NCBI GenBank assembly: GCA_026392275.1
Contig: JAPLCM010000054.1
Span: 1 to 32,528, forward strand
Direction of reading: 5' to 3'
Origin: Actinomycetota bacterium
GTDB taxonomy: Bacteria > Actinomycetota > Thermoleophilia > UBA2241
DNA length: 32,528 bases
Within the stretch, counting starts at the first letter, position 1; every line of letters starts with the position of its first letter. Positions 1 to 9,382 of the stretch are shown here, one piece after another. The notes beneath the pieces are model-generated. The model saw only the letters and a program-made list of their open reading frames with translations, had not been told where the DNA came from and did not search any database. Position numbers and translations under genes: made by a program.

Positions 1-276
1 AGCTTCGCCTCGGCGGCCCGCAGCCGCTCGTAGGTGCTCTGCAGCTCCTTCTCGAGCTTGCGTCGCGCGGTGACCGCGCCGGATGCGGCGAGAAACGCCA
101 CGGCCACCCCGGTCACAAAGACGACGCCCGCGACGACGACCGCGACCCAGAAGAGCGAGACCGCGGTCCAGGTGGCGGCGACGAAGTCGATGTCGAAAAG
201 CAGGCCGTTGTTGACGGCGCCCAGAGCCACGAGCACCAGAGCCACGACTACAAGGACGATGAGAGCATTGCGCACG
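1..276 (-). CDS. LapA/DUF1049-like small membrane protein (3' part cut by window edge)
   Basis: Manual minus-strand translation: VRNALIVLVVVALVLVALGAVNNGLLFDIDFVAATWTAVSLFWVAVVVAGVVFVTGVAVAF...ARRKLEKELQSTYERLRAAEAK. Two hydrophobic segments followed by a coiled-coil-like tail. AGGAGG precedes the GTG start at 276. No stop inside the window. Confidence 0.6.
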
Positions 277-409
277 AGGCGGCCTCCTGGGCAAGAGAGT
301 TCACCGGCGAGTATAGCAGCGCGCCGGCCGGCCCAGGCGCCGCAGCCGGTTGGGGAGGCGCGCTGCCAAGCCTCGGATGAACGCCCGCCGGCGACACACA
401 AGCGGGATG

Positions 410-1387
410 CTACGGGAGGATCTCGACCGTGGCGCGCGCCCGCGCCCGCGCGAGCCAGTCGTCGAGGGCGGCGGCCCGCCGCCGGCGCGTGAGCTCGCGA
501 CGGATCGGCTCCGCCACGTCGGCGAACGGCGTGAGGCGCGCCGGCCGGCGCCCGAACAGCTTGAAGAGCTGCCAGCGGCCGAAGGAGCGCACGGGTCCGG
601 TGACGTCGCCCGCACGGAGCCCGGCCAGCGCCGCGCGGACCTCCGGAGGCAAAGAGGGGACCGACACCCAGCCCAGGAGCCCCCCTTCGAAGCGCGTCTC
701 AGGGTCCATGCTGAAGCGCCGAGCCGTGGGCCCGAAGGGGGCTCCGGCGGCCAGGCGCGCCGCTACCTTGTCGGCGATCAGCTCGCCAGGCACTGTAATC
801 TTCCCCAGGCGCACCTCTGCGGCCTTGGTGAAGAGCACGTCCGCATTGCGCCGATAGAACGAACTGACCGCGGCTTCTCCGGCGCGCAGTCCCGGGAACT
901 GCGCGTCCGCGAGACCACCTTCGAGGAGCCCCGCCGCGACGGCGGCCTTCAGCTGGTCTCGAGTCAGCCCGGCCTTCTTCAACGCCGCAGTCAAAGCTGC
1001 CTCTCCCCCGCTGCGCTCGCCGATCGCCGAGAGCCCGGTTTGCACGGCGGCGGCGTCGACGGTCAAGCCGGCTCGCGCCGCGGCGTGCCGGACGAGCACG
1101 CGGCGCACGGCCTGGTCGAGCGCCTGCGACCAGTCGAGCGTGCGCCCCTCGAGGCGGGCCTCTGCGAGGATCGCGTCCACATCGGCGCGCGTGACCTCGA
1201 CCCCGTCGACGCGCGCCATCACCGTGCCTCCATCGCTTGGCGCCACAGTGGCACCCGCGCCGGCGCTCCCCGTGCCGCCGCAGCCGGAGGCGACGGCGAT
1301 CGTCAGGACCGCAAGGCATACCGGGAGGATCGCGTCGCACAGGTGACGAAGGGGCACGCGAGCGCCGCTGGTCAACGAACGAGACAT
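410..1387 (-). CDS. PpiC/SurA-type peptidyl-prolyl isomerase, probable lipoprotein
   Basis: 325-aa ORF. N-terminal lipobox-like ...LTIAVASGC; rotamase-like segment AARFSMDPETRFEGGLLGWVSVPSLPPEVRAALAGLRAGDVTGPVRSFGRWQLFKL. Confidence 0.8.
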   Translation of the reverse strand: MSRSLTSGARVPLRHLCDAILPVCLAVLTIAVASGCGGTGSAGAGATVAPSDGGTVMARVDGVEVTRADVDAILAEARLEGRTLDWSQALDQAVRRVLVRHAAARAGLTVDAAAVQTGLSAIGERSGGEAALTAALKKAGLTRDQLKAAVAAGLLEGGLADAQFPGLRAGEAAVSSFYRRNADVLFTKAAEVRLGKITVPGELIADKVAARLAAGAPFGPTARRFSMDPETRFEGGLLGWVSVPSLPPEVRAALAGLRAGDVTGPVRSFGRWQLFKLFGRRPARLTPFADVAEPIRRELTRRRRAAALDDWLARARARATVEILP

Positions 1388-1417
1388 CTCTTCGGAACGG
1401 AGGGCGCCGGCGCCGGG

Positions 1418-2467
1418 CTAGCTCTCGGCTGCGGCCAGCGCGCCGTCGAACGGCTGGTTGGGGACCGTGCGCACCCCACCAGTGAAGCGCGCCGGGAAGT
1501 AGCACGCGACCTCATGTTGCTGGCCGGTGTCGCCACCAGTGACCGACAGTGCAGGCATCGCCGTGGTGCAGATATCCTGGGCCCGCGGGCAGCGCGGGTG
1601 AAAGACGCAGCCCTTGGGCGGGTTCGCCGGGCTGGGCACATCGCCCTCGAGGATGATGCGCCGCCGTGTCCGCTCGGTGGTGGGATCGGGTATGGGGACC
1701 GCCGAGAGCAGCGCCTCGGTGTAGGGGTGCTGCGGATAGTCGTAGAGCACAGCGCTGTCCGAGATCTCCACGATCTTGCCGAGGTACATCACGGCGACAC
1801 GGTCGGAGATGTGCTTGACCACCGAGAGGTCGTGCGCGATGACGAGGTAGGTGAGGTCGAACTCGTCCTGAAGATCCTCGAGCAAATTGATCACCTGGGC
1901 GCGGATCGACACGTCGAGGGCACTCACCGGCTCGTCGCAGATGATGAGCTTGGGGTTGAGCGCCAGGGCGCGGGCGATGCCGATGCGCTGGCGCTGCCCG
2001 CCGGAGAACTCGTGGGGGTAGCGCTCGGCGTGCTCGACGCTCAGGCCCACGGTCTCGAGCAGTTCGAAGACGCGCTTCTTGCGCTCGGCCTCGGTGCCGA
2101 TGTTGTGGATCTTGAGCGACTCGCCGATGATGTTGCGCACTCTCATGCGGGGGTTCAGCGAGGCGTACGGGTCCTGAAAGATGATCTGCATGTCACGGCG
2201 CAGCGTCTGCATGTCGCTGCGCGAAGCGGCCATGACATCGACGTCCTCGAACACGATGCTCCCTGCCGTCGGGGCGATAAGGCGCAGCACCGAACGTCCC
2301 GTGGTGGACTTGCCGCAGCCGCTCTCGCCGACAAGGCCCAGCGTCTCGCCCTTCTCGACGGTGAAGCTGATTCCGTCGACGGCGTACACATAGCCGGTGG
2401 TTCGTTTGAGGACGCCCGACTTGATGGGGAAGTGCTTCTTCAGATCCTTCACTTCGAGCAGGCTCAC
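1418..2467 (-). CDS. Oligopeptide/dipeptide ABC transporter ATP-binding protein (OppF/DppF type)
   Basis: Walker [14 protein letters not shown], signature [15 protein letters not shown], Walker [13 protein letters not shown], oligopeptide/dipeptide C-terminal [14 protein letters not shown]. Confidence 0.93.
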   Translation of the reverse strand: MSLLEVKDLKKHFPIKSGVLKRTTGYVYAVDGISFTVEKGETLGLVGESGCGKSTTGRSVLRLIAPTAGSIVFEDVDVMAASRSDMQTLRRDMQIIFQDPYASLNPRMRVRNIIGESLKIHNIGTEAERKKRVFELLETVGLSVEHAERYPHEFSGGQRQRIGIARALALNPKLIICDEPVSALDVSIRAQVINLLEDLQDEFDLTYLVIAHDLSVVKHISDRVAVMYLGKIVEISDSAVLYDYPQHPYTEALLSAVPIPDPTTERTRRRIILEGDVPSPANPPKGCVFHPRCPRAQDICTTAMPALSVTGGDTGQQHEVACYFPARFTGGVRTVPNQPFDGALAAAES

Positions 2468-3489
2468 GCGACGTGCTCCCGGAAGCGAGGCAGCCCGGCA
2501 CGGAGCTCGAGGCGCTCATCGTGGGGGATCCAGCAGTCCACACCGTGCTCGGGGCCGACGATCTCGAGCGCCGGCCAGTTGTCGCGGCACTCGGCGCGCA
2601 CATAGTTGCAGCGCGCCGCGAACGGGCAGCCCGCAGCAAGCGCGATGAGGTCCGGCGGCTGGCCCTTGATCGGCGTGAGGCGTGTCTTCTCTACCTCGTC
2701 GAGGCGCGGCAGCGAGCCGAGGAGACCCCACGTATACGGGTGGTGCGAGTTGTAGAAGATCTCGTCGATGCCGCCGTACTCGACGGTGCGCCCGCCGTAC
2801 ATCACCATGACCTTGTCGGCGATCTCGGCGACCACGCCAAGGTCGTGCGTGATGAGGATGACACCGCTCTCGTAACGCTCCTGCATCTCCTGCATCACGT
2901 CGATGATCTGCGCCTGGATGGTGACGTCGAGCGCCGTCGTGGGCTCGTCGGCGATGAGAACGTCGGGGTTGCAGCTGATCGCCATGGCGATCATGACCCG
3001 CTGGCGCATGCCTCCTGAGAACTCGAAGGGGTACTGATTGACGCGCTTCTCGGCGTCGGGGATGCCAACGCGTTCCAGCAGATCGGCCGCCATCTTCCAG
3101 GCCTCGCCCTTCGACTTGTCCTGGTGCAGCGTGATCGCCTCGGCGATCTGCTTGCCGACCTTGACCACAGGATTGAGGCTGGTCATCGGATCCTGGAAGA
3201 TCATCGCGATGTCGTTGCCGCGGACCTGCCGCATCTCCTCGTCGCTGAGCGTACGCAGGTCGCGGGTCCCGAGCATCAGCGAGCCCTCGACCACCTTGCC
3301 CGGCGGGTCCGGCACAAGGCGCATCAGCGAGAGCGCCGCGACGGTCTTGCCCGAGCCCGACTCGCCGACGATGCCCAGCGTCTCCTTGTGGTCGAGCGTG
3401 AAGCTCACGCCGTTGACAGCCTTGACCACGCCGGCGTGGGTGAAGAAATGTGTGGAGAGGTCCTTGACCTCAAGCAGATGCTCGGCCAC
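2464..3489 (-). CDS. Oligopeptide/dipeptide ABC transporter ATP-binding protein (OppD/DppD type)
   Basis: Walker [47 protein letters not shown]-terminal [16 protein letters not shown]. Overlaps the downstream gene by 4 nt. Confidence 0.93.
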   Translation of the reverse strand: MAEHLLEVKDLSTHFFTHAGVVKAVNGVSFTLDHKETLGIVGESGSGKTVAALSLMRLVPDPPGKVVEGSLMLGTRDLRTLSDEEMRQVRGNDIAMIFQDPMTSLNPVVKVGKQIAEAITLHQDKSKGEAWKMAADLLERVGIPDAEKRVNQYPFEFSGGMRQRVMIAMAISCNPDVLIADEPTTALDVTIQAQIIDVMQEMQERYESGVILITHDLGVVAEIADKVMVMYGGRTVEYGGIDEIFYNSHHPYTWGLLGSLPRLDEVEKTRLTPIKGQPPDLIALAAGCPFAARCNYVRAECRDNWPALEIVGPEHGVDCWIPHDERLELRAGLPRFREHVA

Positions 3490-3491
3490 GT

Positions 3492-4472
3492 CTATTCCTT
3501 GAGCTTAGGGTCGGTGGCGTCGCGCAGTCCATTGCCGAACGAGATGAAACCAAACACCGTCGCGATCAGAAAGAAGCTCGGGAAGGCGAGCATCCACCAG
3601 CTCCCGGCGGCCAGGTAGGTGAGGTTGTCGGCGATCATCTTGCCCCAGGAGGCGTCGGGGGGCTGGATGCCCAGGCCGAGGAACGCCAGAGCCGCCTCGG
3701 TCGTGATCGCCCCGCCGATGCCCATGGCGATCGCCACGTAGACCGGTGCCATGGTGTTGGGGAGGACATGACGGAAGATGATGCGCACGTCGCTCGCCCC
3801 CTGCGCACGCGCCGCCTCGATGTACTCCATCGATTTGACGCTGAGCACCGAACCGCGGTTGAGGCGCGCGTAGGTAGCCCATCCGAGGATGCCGATGGCG
3901 ATGAACACGCTGCCGAAGCCCGGCGGCAGCACGGTCAGGAGCAGCAGGACGAACAGGATGAAGGGGAACGCGAAGAACACATCGGCGGTGCGCATGATGA
4001 CCGAGTCGATCCAGCCGCCGTAATACCCGGAGATCGGCCCCAGAGTCAACCCAATCACGAGAGCGATCGCCACGGCGATCACGCCGACCATCATGGAGAT
4101 ACGCGTCGCGACCAGTACGCGAGAGAACACGTCGCGACCGAGATAGTCGGTGCCGAAGGGGTGCGCCCACGAGGGCGGCGAGCCCAGACCTTGGGGCGAC
4201 AGGGCGTAGTTGACCTCGTTGGGGGGATATGGCGCCACGTACCCGCCGGCCAGGCTCGCGATCTCCTCGACCGTCCCCACGGTGATGAACACCACGATGA
4301 TGCACAAGCCGACGATGGCGAGCTTGTTGCGCTTGAGACGCCGCCAGGTGTCGGCCCAGAGACCGAGGGGCTTAGTGCCGGAGAGTCTCTCCTCCACCAG
4401 ATCCCGCTCGCTGAGCGTGCTGATCGTGAGATCTTCGACGATCTGGTTGCCGCTGGTGTCGCGATCCGCCAC
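3492..4472 (-). CDS. Oligopeptide/dipeptide ABC transporter permease (OppC/DppC type)
   Basis: Permease motif EAARAQGASDVRIIFRHVLPNTMAPVYV; multiple TM segments. Start trimmed from the ORF track 4601 to GTG 4472 (VADRDTSGNQIVEDL...), because the upstream part is out-of-frame OppB coding. Confidence 0.9.
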   Translation of the reverse strand: MADRDTSGNQIVEDLTISTLSERDLVEERLSGTKPLGLWADTWRRLKRNKLAIVGLCIIVVFITVGTVEEIASLAGGYVAPYPPNEVNYALSPQGLGSPPSWAHPFGTDYLGRDVFSRVLVATRISMMVGVIAVAIALVIGLTLGPISGYYGGWIDSVIMRTADVFFAFPFILFVLLLLTVLPPGFGSVFIAIGILGWATYARLNRGSVLSVKSMEYIEAARAQGASDVRIIFRHVLPNTMAPVYVAIAMGIGGAITTEAALAFLGLGIQPPDASWGKMIADNLTYLAAGSWWMLAFPSFFLIATVFGFISFGNGLRDATDPKLKE

Positions 4473-4476
4473 GGGC

Positions 4477-5433
4477 TCAGCCCTCGAGGCGGATACGGGG
4501 GTCGACCAGGGCGTAGCCGAGGTCGACGAACAGGTTGGCGAAGACGTAGAAGATGGTGGCGAAGAGCACGCCGCCGGCGACCACGGGCAGGTCGCGGGCA
4601 CCGATCGCCTGGTAGATCATCAGGCCGATGCCCGGGCGCGAGAACACCGTCTCGGTGAGGATGGCTCCGCCCATAAGGGCGCCCAGATCGATGCCGGCGA
4701 TGGTCATCACCGGGATGACGGCGTTCTTGAAGGCGTGGCCCGTGATCACCCGGCGCTCGCTGAGGCCCTTGGCGCGCGCCGTGCGGATGTAGTCGGTGCG
4801 GATGACCTCGAGCATCGAGGCGCGCTGCATGTACGAGATGTAGGCCACCTCGACGATGCCCAACGTGAAGGCCGGCAGGATCAGAGTAGCGAAGCTGTTG
4901 TACGTGGCCGGGATGATCCCCAGCACGTTGTCGCCGGCGCCAACCAGCGGCAGGAGGTTGAGCTTGAGGCCGAAGAACCACTGCATGAACAGGCCGAGGA
5001 CGAACACCGGGATGCCCCAGACGAGAAGGGCCGCCGTAGTGAGCGCCGTGTCCCAGAACGTGTACTGACGCAGGGCCGAGTAGATGCCCAGGGGGATGCC
5101 GAGCAGCTCGATGAGTACGGCCGCAATGGCGAGCTGGATGGTGAACGGCGCGTTGATGCGGATGAGGCTGGTGACCGACATCTGCATGTAGTATGACTGT
5201 CCGAGGTCACCGTGCAACAGCCGGCCGACGTACTTGACGTACTGCACGGGGAGCGGCTTGTCGAGCCCAAGTCGAACACGCACCTCGGCGATTCGCTCCG
5301 GCGTGGCGGCCTTACCGGCGACCATCACGGCGGGGTCGCCGGGAATGGCGAACAGGATGATGAAGGTGATGATGCTCACGCCCACCAGGACGATGACCAT
5401 CTGCAGAAGGCGCCTGACGACGTAGGAGACCAT
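4477..5433 (-). CDS. Oligopeptide/dipeptide ABC transporter permease (OppB/DppB type)
   Basis: MVSYVVRRLLQMVIVLVGVSIITFIILFAIPGDPA start typical of OppB/DppB; EAA loop DYIRTARAKGLSERRVITGHAFKNAVIPVMT. Confidence 0.93.
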   Translation of the reverse strand: MVSYVVRRLLQMVIVLVGVSIITFIILFAIPGDPAVMVAGKAATPERIAEVRVRLGLDKPLPVQYVKYVGRLLHGDLGQSYYMQMSVTSLIRINAPFTIQLAIAAVLIELLGIPLGIYSALRQYTFWDTALTTAALLVWGIPVFVLGLFMQWFFGLKLNLLPLVGAGDNVLGIIPATYNSFATLILPAFTLGIVEVAYISYMQRASMLEVIRTDYIRTARAKGLSERRVITGHAFKNAVIPVMTIAGIDLGALMGGAILTETVFSRPGIGLMIYQAIGARDLPVVAGGVLFATIFYVFANLFVDLGYALVDPRIRLEG

Positions 5434-5502
5434 GGGGCAACTCTACAGCATGCGTCCAGAGCGCCGCATCCCAGCGGTCCCGAGTCTCACCACGAAGATG
5501 CG

Positions 5503-5534
5503 GAGGCCCGCCGCTCTCGCGAGCGGCGGGCCTC
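5503..5534. terminator. Perfect 14-bp stem hairpin between SBP and OppB genes (terminator/attenuator-like)
   Basis: GAGGCCCGCCGCTC-TCGC-GAGCGGCGGGCCTC, 14-bp arms and 4-nt loop, in the intergenic space 5434-5592. No U-tract. Confidence 0.6.
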
Positions 5535-5592
5535 AGCATCGGCGACCGCGGAGTGCTCCGCGATCGACACTGCAGACGCAGGCGTCAGCTCA

Positions 5593-7266
5593 TCACTTGA
5601 CCCAGAGCTGCCACATATTGACGAAGCCGATCGGGTCCTGGAAGAAGCCGGCGATGCGGTTGTTGGTGACGCGGAAGGCCCGCGGGTACACGGTCGGGAC
5701 GACCGCGGCGTCCGTGAGCATCATCTTCTCGGCCTCGGCGTAGATGTCGTAGCGCGCCGTGGCGTCGTTGGTCGCGCGTGCCTTGGCGAGGAGCGCGTCG
5801 AACTCCGGATTACTGTACAGGCTACTCCGATTGCCGGTCGGCTGGTCGGACTGGAACAACGGGTAGAGGAAGTTGTCGTACGACGGGTAGTCGGCGACCC
5901 ACCCTGAGCGGTAGACCTGACCCTCGCCCTTCGACGTCTTGTCAAGGAACGTGGTCCACTCGAAGTTGCTGAGGGTGACGGTGACGCCGGCGTTCTTCCA
6001 GCCGGCCTGCAGAACCTCGGCCGTCTTCTGGTTGTTCTCATCGGTGTTGTACCAGTAGTTCAGGGTCGGCGGGGTCTTCCCGTAGGCCGCCAGGGCGGCC
6101 TTGGCGCCCGCGTCGTCGTTGGTCTTGTAGGGGCTCACGTCGGGGCGCCAGCCGGGCATGCCCTGGGGCACGACCCCGGTGGCCGGAACGGCCTCGCCTT
6201 CGTGGACGATGTTGAGAATGGCCTCAGCGTCCGTCGACATGTACATCGCCTTGCGGAGCTCGAGACCTTGTGAGCCGCCGACGACCTTGTCTTCCCAATT
6301 GAACGCGACGTAGTCGGTGGTGATGTACGGCCATCCCTTGGCCGTCCACTCACCGGACGTGACGTTAGGGTTGGCCTTGGAGGCCGCGACCTGCCCCGGT
6401 GGGACGTGCGTGTAGTCCACGTCGCCCTTCTGGAACTCCAGCCACGACGTCTGGTTGGAGACGATGATCGGCATGTGGATTTTGTCCACGTAGCCGGAGT
6501 TCGCCTTGTCCCAATAGTCCGGGTTCTTGACGAGGTCGATGTACTGCTTGCGGACCCACTTGCTGACCATGTAGGGGCCGGTGCCTACCGGCTTGAGCGC
6601 GAAGGCCTCGTAGCCGATCTTCTTGATGTAGTCCACGGGCAACGCCGAGGAGACGGGGTGCAGCAGGGAAACGGCGAAGTCGGCGAACGGGTACTGCAGC
6701 TTGACCACGAGGGTGTAGGGGTCGGGCGCCGAGAGGCCGGTGAGACCCTTCTTGGGGTCGGTCGAGAACCCGCTGGCCGCCATGCCCTCGATCGGCGCCA
6801 GCACGTAGGACACGTACGAGGCGTTCTTCTCATCGGTGACGTAGTTCCACGAGTCGATGAAGGTCTGCGCCGTGACCTCGGTGCTGACCGGCGCCGAGAA
6901 CATGACGCCCTTCTTGAGATGGAAGGTCCACGTCTGGTTGTCCGTGGTCTCCCAGCGATCGGCGATGCCCGGCGCAACAGCGACGTTGCCCTTGTCGTCG
7001 ACCGCGGCCGCGACCAGACCCTGGAAGACCTGGTGCACGACCTGCATACCCTCAGACTCGTAGGCCTGGGCCGCGTCGATCGCGTATGGATCCGAACCGA
7101 GCACGAAGTTGTACGTGCCGCCCGGCTTGGGCGTGCCGGCGGCACTCGGGCTGGCGCCGCCGCCGCCCTCGTCGCTGCTGCCGCAGGCGCCCAGCAGCAG
7201 ACCGGCGACGATGAGGACGCCGGCCAGGATGACCAAACCGCGCCACTTCGTGGTGGATCTCTTCAT
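5593..7266 (-). CDS. Peptide ABC transporter substrate-binding protein (SBP family 5), lipoprotein
   Basis: Lipobox LIVAGLLLGACGSS; SBP_bac_5-like sequence KPGGTYNFVLGSDP...GMQVVHQVFQGLV...WTFHLKKGVMF...PVGTGPYMVSKW. AGGAGG upstream of ATG. Confidence 0.92.
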   Translation of the reverse strand: MKRSTTKWRGLVILAGVLIVAGLLLGACGSSDEGGGGASPSAAGTPKPGGTYNFVLGSDPYAIDAAQAYESEGMQVVHQVFQGLVAAAVDDKGNVAVAPGIADRWETTDNQTWTFHLKKGVMFSAPVSTEVTAQTFIDSWNYVTDEKNASYVSYVLAPIEGMAASGFSTDPKKGLTGLSAPDPYTLVVKLQYPFADFAVSLLHPVSSALPVDYIKKIGYEAFALKPVGTGPYMVSKWVRKQYIDLVKNPDYWDKANSGYVDKIHMPIIVSNQTSWLEFQKGDVDYTHVPPGQVAASKANPNVTSGEWTAKGWPYITTDYVAFNWEDKVVGGSQGLELRKAMYMSTDAEAILNIVHEGEAVPATGVVPQGMPGWRPDVSPYKTNDDAGAKAALAAYGKTPPTLNYWYNTDENNQKTAEVLQAGWKNAGVTVTLSNFEWTTFLDKTSKGEGQVYRSGWVADYPSYDNFLYPLFQSDQPTGNRSSLYSNPEFDALLAKARATNDATARYDIYAEAEKMMLTDAAVVPTVYPRAFRVTNNRIAGFFQDPIGFVNMWQLWVK

Positions 7267-7397
7267 TGCGACCTCCTTGGAATGACTAGGACCTGTCCCC
7301 CCGCATGTTCAGCCTCTCGTTCGCACCTCCCCTTGCGTTCGTGAGCACTGCGGTGACTTGGAGAGCGTGCCGGCTGCGACTCGACCCCACACCGCCG

Positions 7398-7619
7398 TCA
7401 GCCGATCCGCCAGACAAGCAGGAACGACGTGACGAACCAGGCGACGCCGCAGATGATGGTGTAGCGCGTGAGGTTGCGCTCCATCACGCTGGCCGACGAG
7501 GCAAACGAAAAGCCGGTGATGCTGGCCATGCCGGCGTCTTTGCCGGAATGGATGAGGATGAGCACGATGAGCAGCACGCTCTCGATCAGGAAGATGGCGG
7601 TGAGCACGGCGTTCAGCAC
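7398..7619 (-). CDS. secG: Protein-export membrane protein SecG
   Basis: 73 aa, two TM segments, SecG-like core LIVLILIHSGKDAGMASITGFS; canonical position downstream of gap-pgk-tpi. Confidence 0.85.
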   Translation of the reverse strand: MLNAVLTAIFLIESVLLIVLILIHSGKDAGMASITGFSFASSASVMERNLTRYTIICGVAWFVTSFLLVWRIG

Positions 7620-7723
7620 GGGTCGACTCCTCTGGGACGCGGACGTGGTAGCGGTTGTGTCTAGTCACGCACCATTGTTACACCTCGGCCACCGCCGGAC
7701 AACTGGCGGAGGCGTGGCGGCGG

Positions 7724-9382
7724 CTACTTCACCCAGACGTCCCACATGTCGACGAAGCCCATGGGGTCGCGCGCAAAGCCGCCGATGCGGTTGTTCGTCA
7801 CGAGAAAGTCGCGGTAGTAGTACAGCGGGATGGCGGGCATGTCGGAGAGGATGAGCTTCTCGGCCTGGGCGTAGAGGTTGTACCGCTGCTGGGCGTCCTG
7901 CGTGCCGCGCGCCTGCAGGAGCAACTCGTCGACCGCTGCGTTCGAGTACCCGGTGAAACTGCCGCTGCGCGACTGCTCCGAGTAGAACAGCGGGTACAGA
8001 AAGTCGCCCATCGACGGATAGTCCGCGATGTAGCCCATGGCGAACAGCTGCGCCCCGCTCCCCGAGTCGCCTCTCGACAGTCCGTCGATCAGAACCGGGC
8101 CATCGAAGTCGCTGGGCTCGACGGCGATGCCGGCGGACGCCCAGCCAGTCTGCAGGATCTCGGCGATCTCCGTGGCGGGCGCGCTCGTCGTGTACCAGTA
8201 GGCGAGTCTCGGAGCTCCGCCGAGGCCCATTACGATGGCCGTCGCCTGCTCCAGATCATAGGGATAGGGATTCTGGGCGTCGCGATGGCCGGCGATCCCC
8301 ACCGGCACGTAGCCCGACGCCTGCAGCGGCACGCCCTCGCCGGCCGCGTTGCACACGGCCTCGGCGTCGGCCGACTGGCTCAGCGCCCGGCGAAGCTGGA
8401 GGTCGTCGCCAAGCGCCGCGTCACCCATGTTGATGCCGATGAAACCAACGGCCGGGTCGGGCCACGCTGCGGCGGTCCACTCACCAGCCGTCACTTGCGG
8501 GAGGGTCGCGGCGGCCTCCACCTGGCCGGGCGGCACCCGCGAGCAATCGAGGTCGCCCGCCTGGAACTCGAGCCACATGGCGTCGGTCTCGGCGATGATG
8601 GGCATGCTGATCGCGGCCACCCAGCCCGCGTTGTCGGCATCCCAGTAGGCGGGGTTCCTGGCGAGCTGGATGGAGCGCCGCTTGCGCCACGATTCGACCA
8701 CGTAAGGGCCGGTGCCCACGGGCCTCTGGCCATACTTCTTCTCGCCGACCTTCTCGATGTAGTCGACCGGGGTCACGGCCGCGACGGTGTGGCCGAGGAT
8801 CATCGGCAGGTCGGCGAACGGATACCGAAGCTTGACCTCGAGCGTGGAGGCGTCGAGCGCCCTCACGCCGGTGAGGCCCACCCTGGGATCGACCTGGTAC
8901 CCGTCGTCGTCGCAGCCCTCAAGGGGAGCCAGGATGTACGAGACGTAGGAGTGGTTCCTCGGGTCGGTGACGCGGTTCCACGAGTCGACGAAGTCCTGCG
9001 CTGTGACCTCCCGGCCCACTGGCGGCTGGAAGGTCACGCCCTTCTTGAGCGTGAAGGTCCACGTCTGCGCGTCGGTGGTCTGCCAGCTCTCGGCGATCCC
9101 GGGTGCGGCGACCATGACGCCGGCGTCGTTCATCCGCCACTTCACCAGGCCCTCGAAGACCTGGTGCGCGACCTGCATGCCCTCCGGCTCCTGGGCGTTG
9201 AGCGGCTCGATGGAGACCGGGTCGGCGCGAAGCGGGAAGTCGTACGTGCCGCCGGTCTTGGGGGCGTCGACCGCAGCGGCGCCGGGGCCGGCGGTGCCGG
9301 CGCTGCCGCAGCCGGGCAGGATGAGAAGGGCAGCGAGGAGCACAGCAGACACCGCGACTGCGGCGCGGTCGAGCGAGTGCAT
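7724..9382 (-). CDS. Second peptide ABC transporter substrate-binding protein (SBP family 5), lipoprotein
   Basis: Start MHSLDRAAVAVSAVLLAALLILPGCGSAG at 9382; the longer 811-aa ORF is an upstream extension in an out-of-frame region. Clear paralog of 5593..7266 (GMQVAHQVFEGLV, WTFTLKKGVTF, PVGTGPYVVESW). ATGA overlap with gpmI. Confidence 0.9.
   Translation of the reverse strand: MHSLDRAAVAVSAVLLAALLILPGCGSAGTAGPGAAAVDAPKTGGTYDFPLRADPVSIEPLNAQEPEGMQVAHQVFEGLVKWRMNDAGVMVAAPGIAESWQTTDAQTWTFTLKKGVTFQPPVGREVTAQDFVDSWNRVTDPRNHSYVSYILAPLEGCDDDGYQVDPRVGLTGVRALDASTLEVKLRYPFADLPMILGHTVAAVTPVDYIEKVGEKKYGQRPVGTGPYVVESWRKRRSIQLARNPAYWDADNAGWVAAISMPIIAETDAMWLEFQAGDLDCSRVPPGQVEAAATLPQVTAGEWTAAAWPDPAVGFIGINMGDAALGDDLQLRRALSQSADAEAVCNAAGEGVPLQASGYVPVGIAGHRDAQNPYPYDLEQATAIVMGLGGAPRLAYWYTTSAPATEIAEILQTGWASAGIAVEPSDFDGPVLIDGLSRGDSGSGAQLFAMGYIADYPSMGDFLYPLFYSEQSRSGSFTGYSNAAVDELLLQARGTQDAQQRYNLYAQAEKLILSDMPAIPLYYYRDFLVTNNRIGGFARDPMGFVDMWDVWVK

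Noticed and set aside
350-2605. 751-aa + strand ORF
   Set aside because: Antisense to PpiC and OppF genes with clear family motifs; Arg/Ala/Gly/His-rich translation typical of a high-GC shadow ORF.
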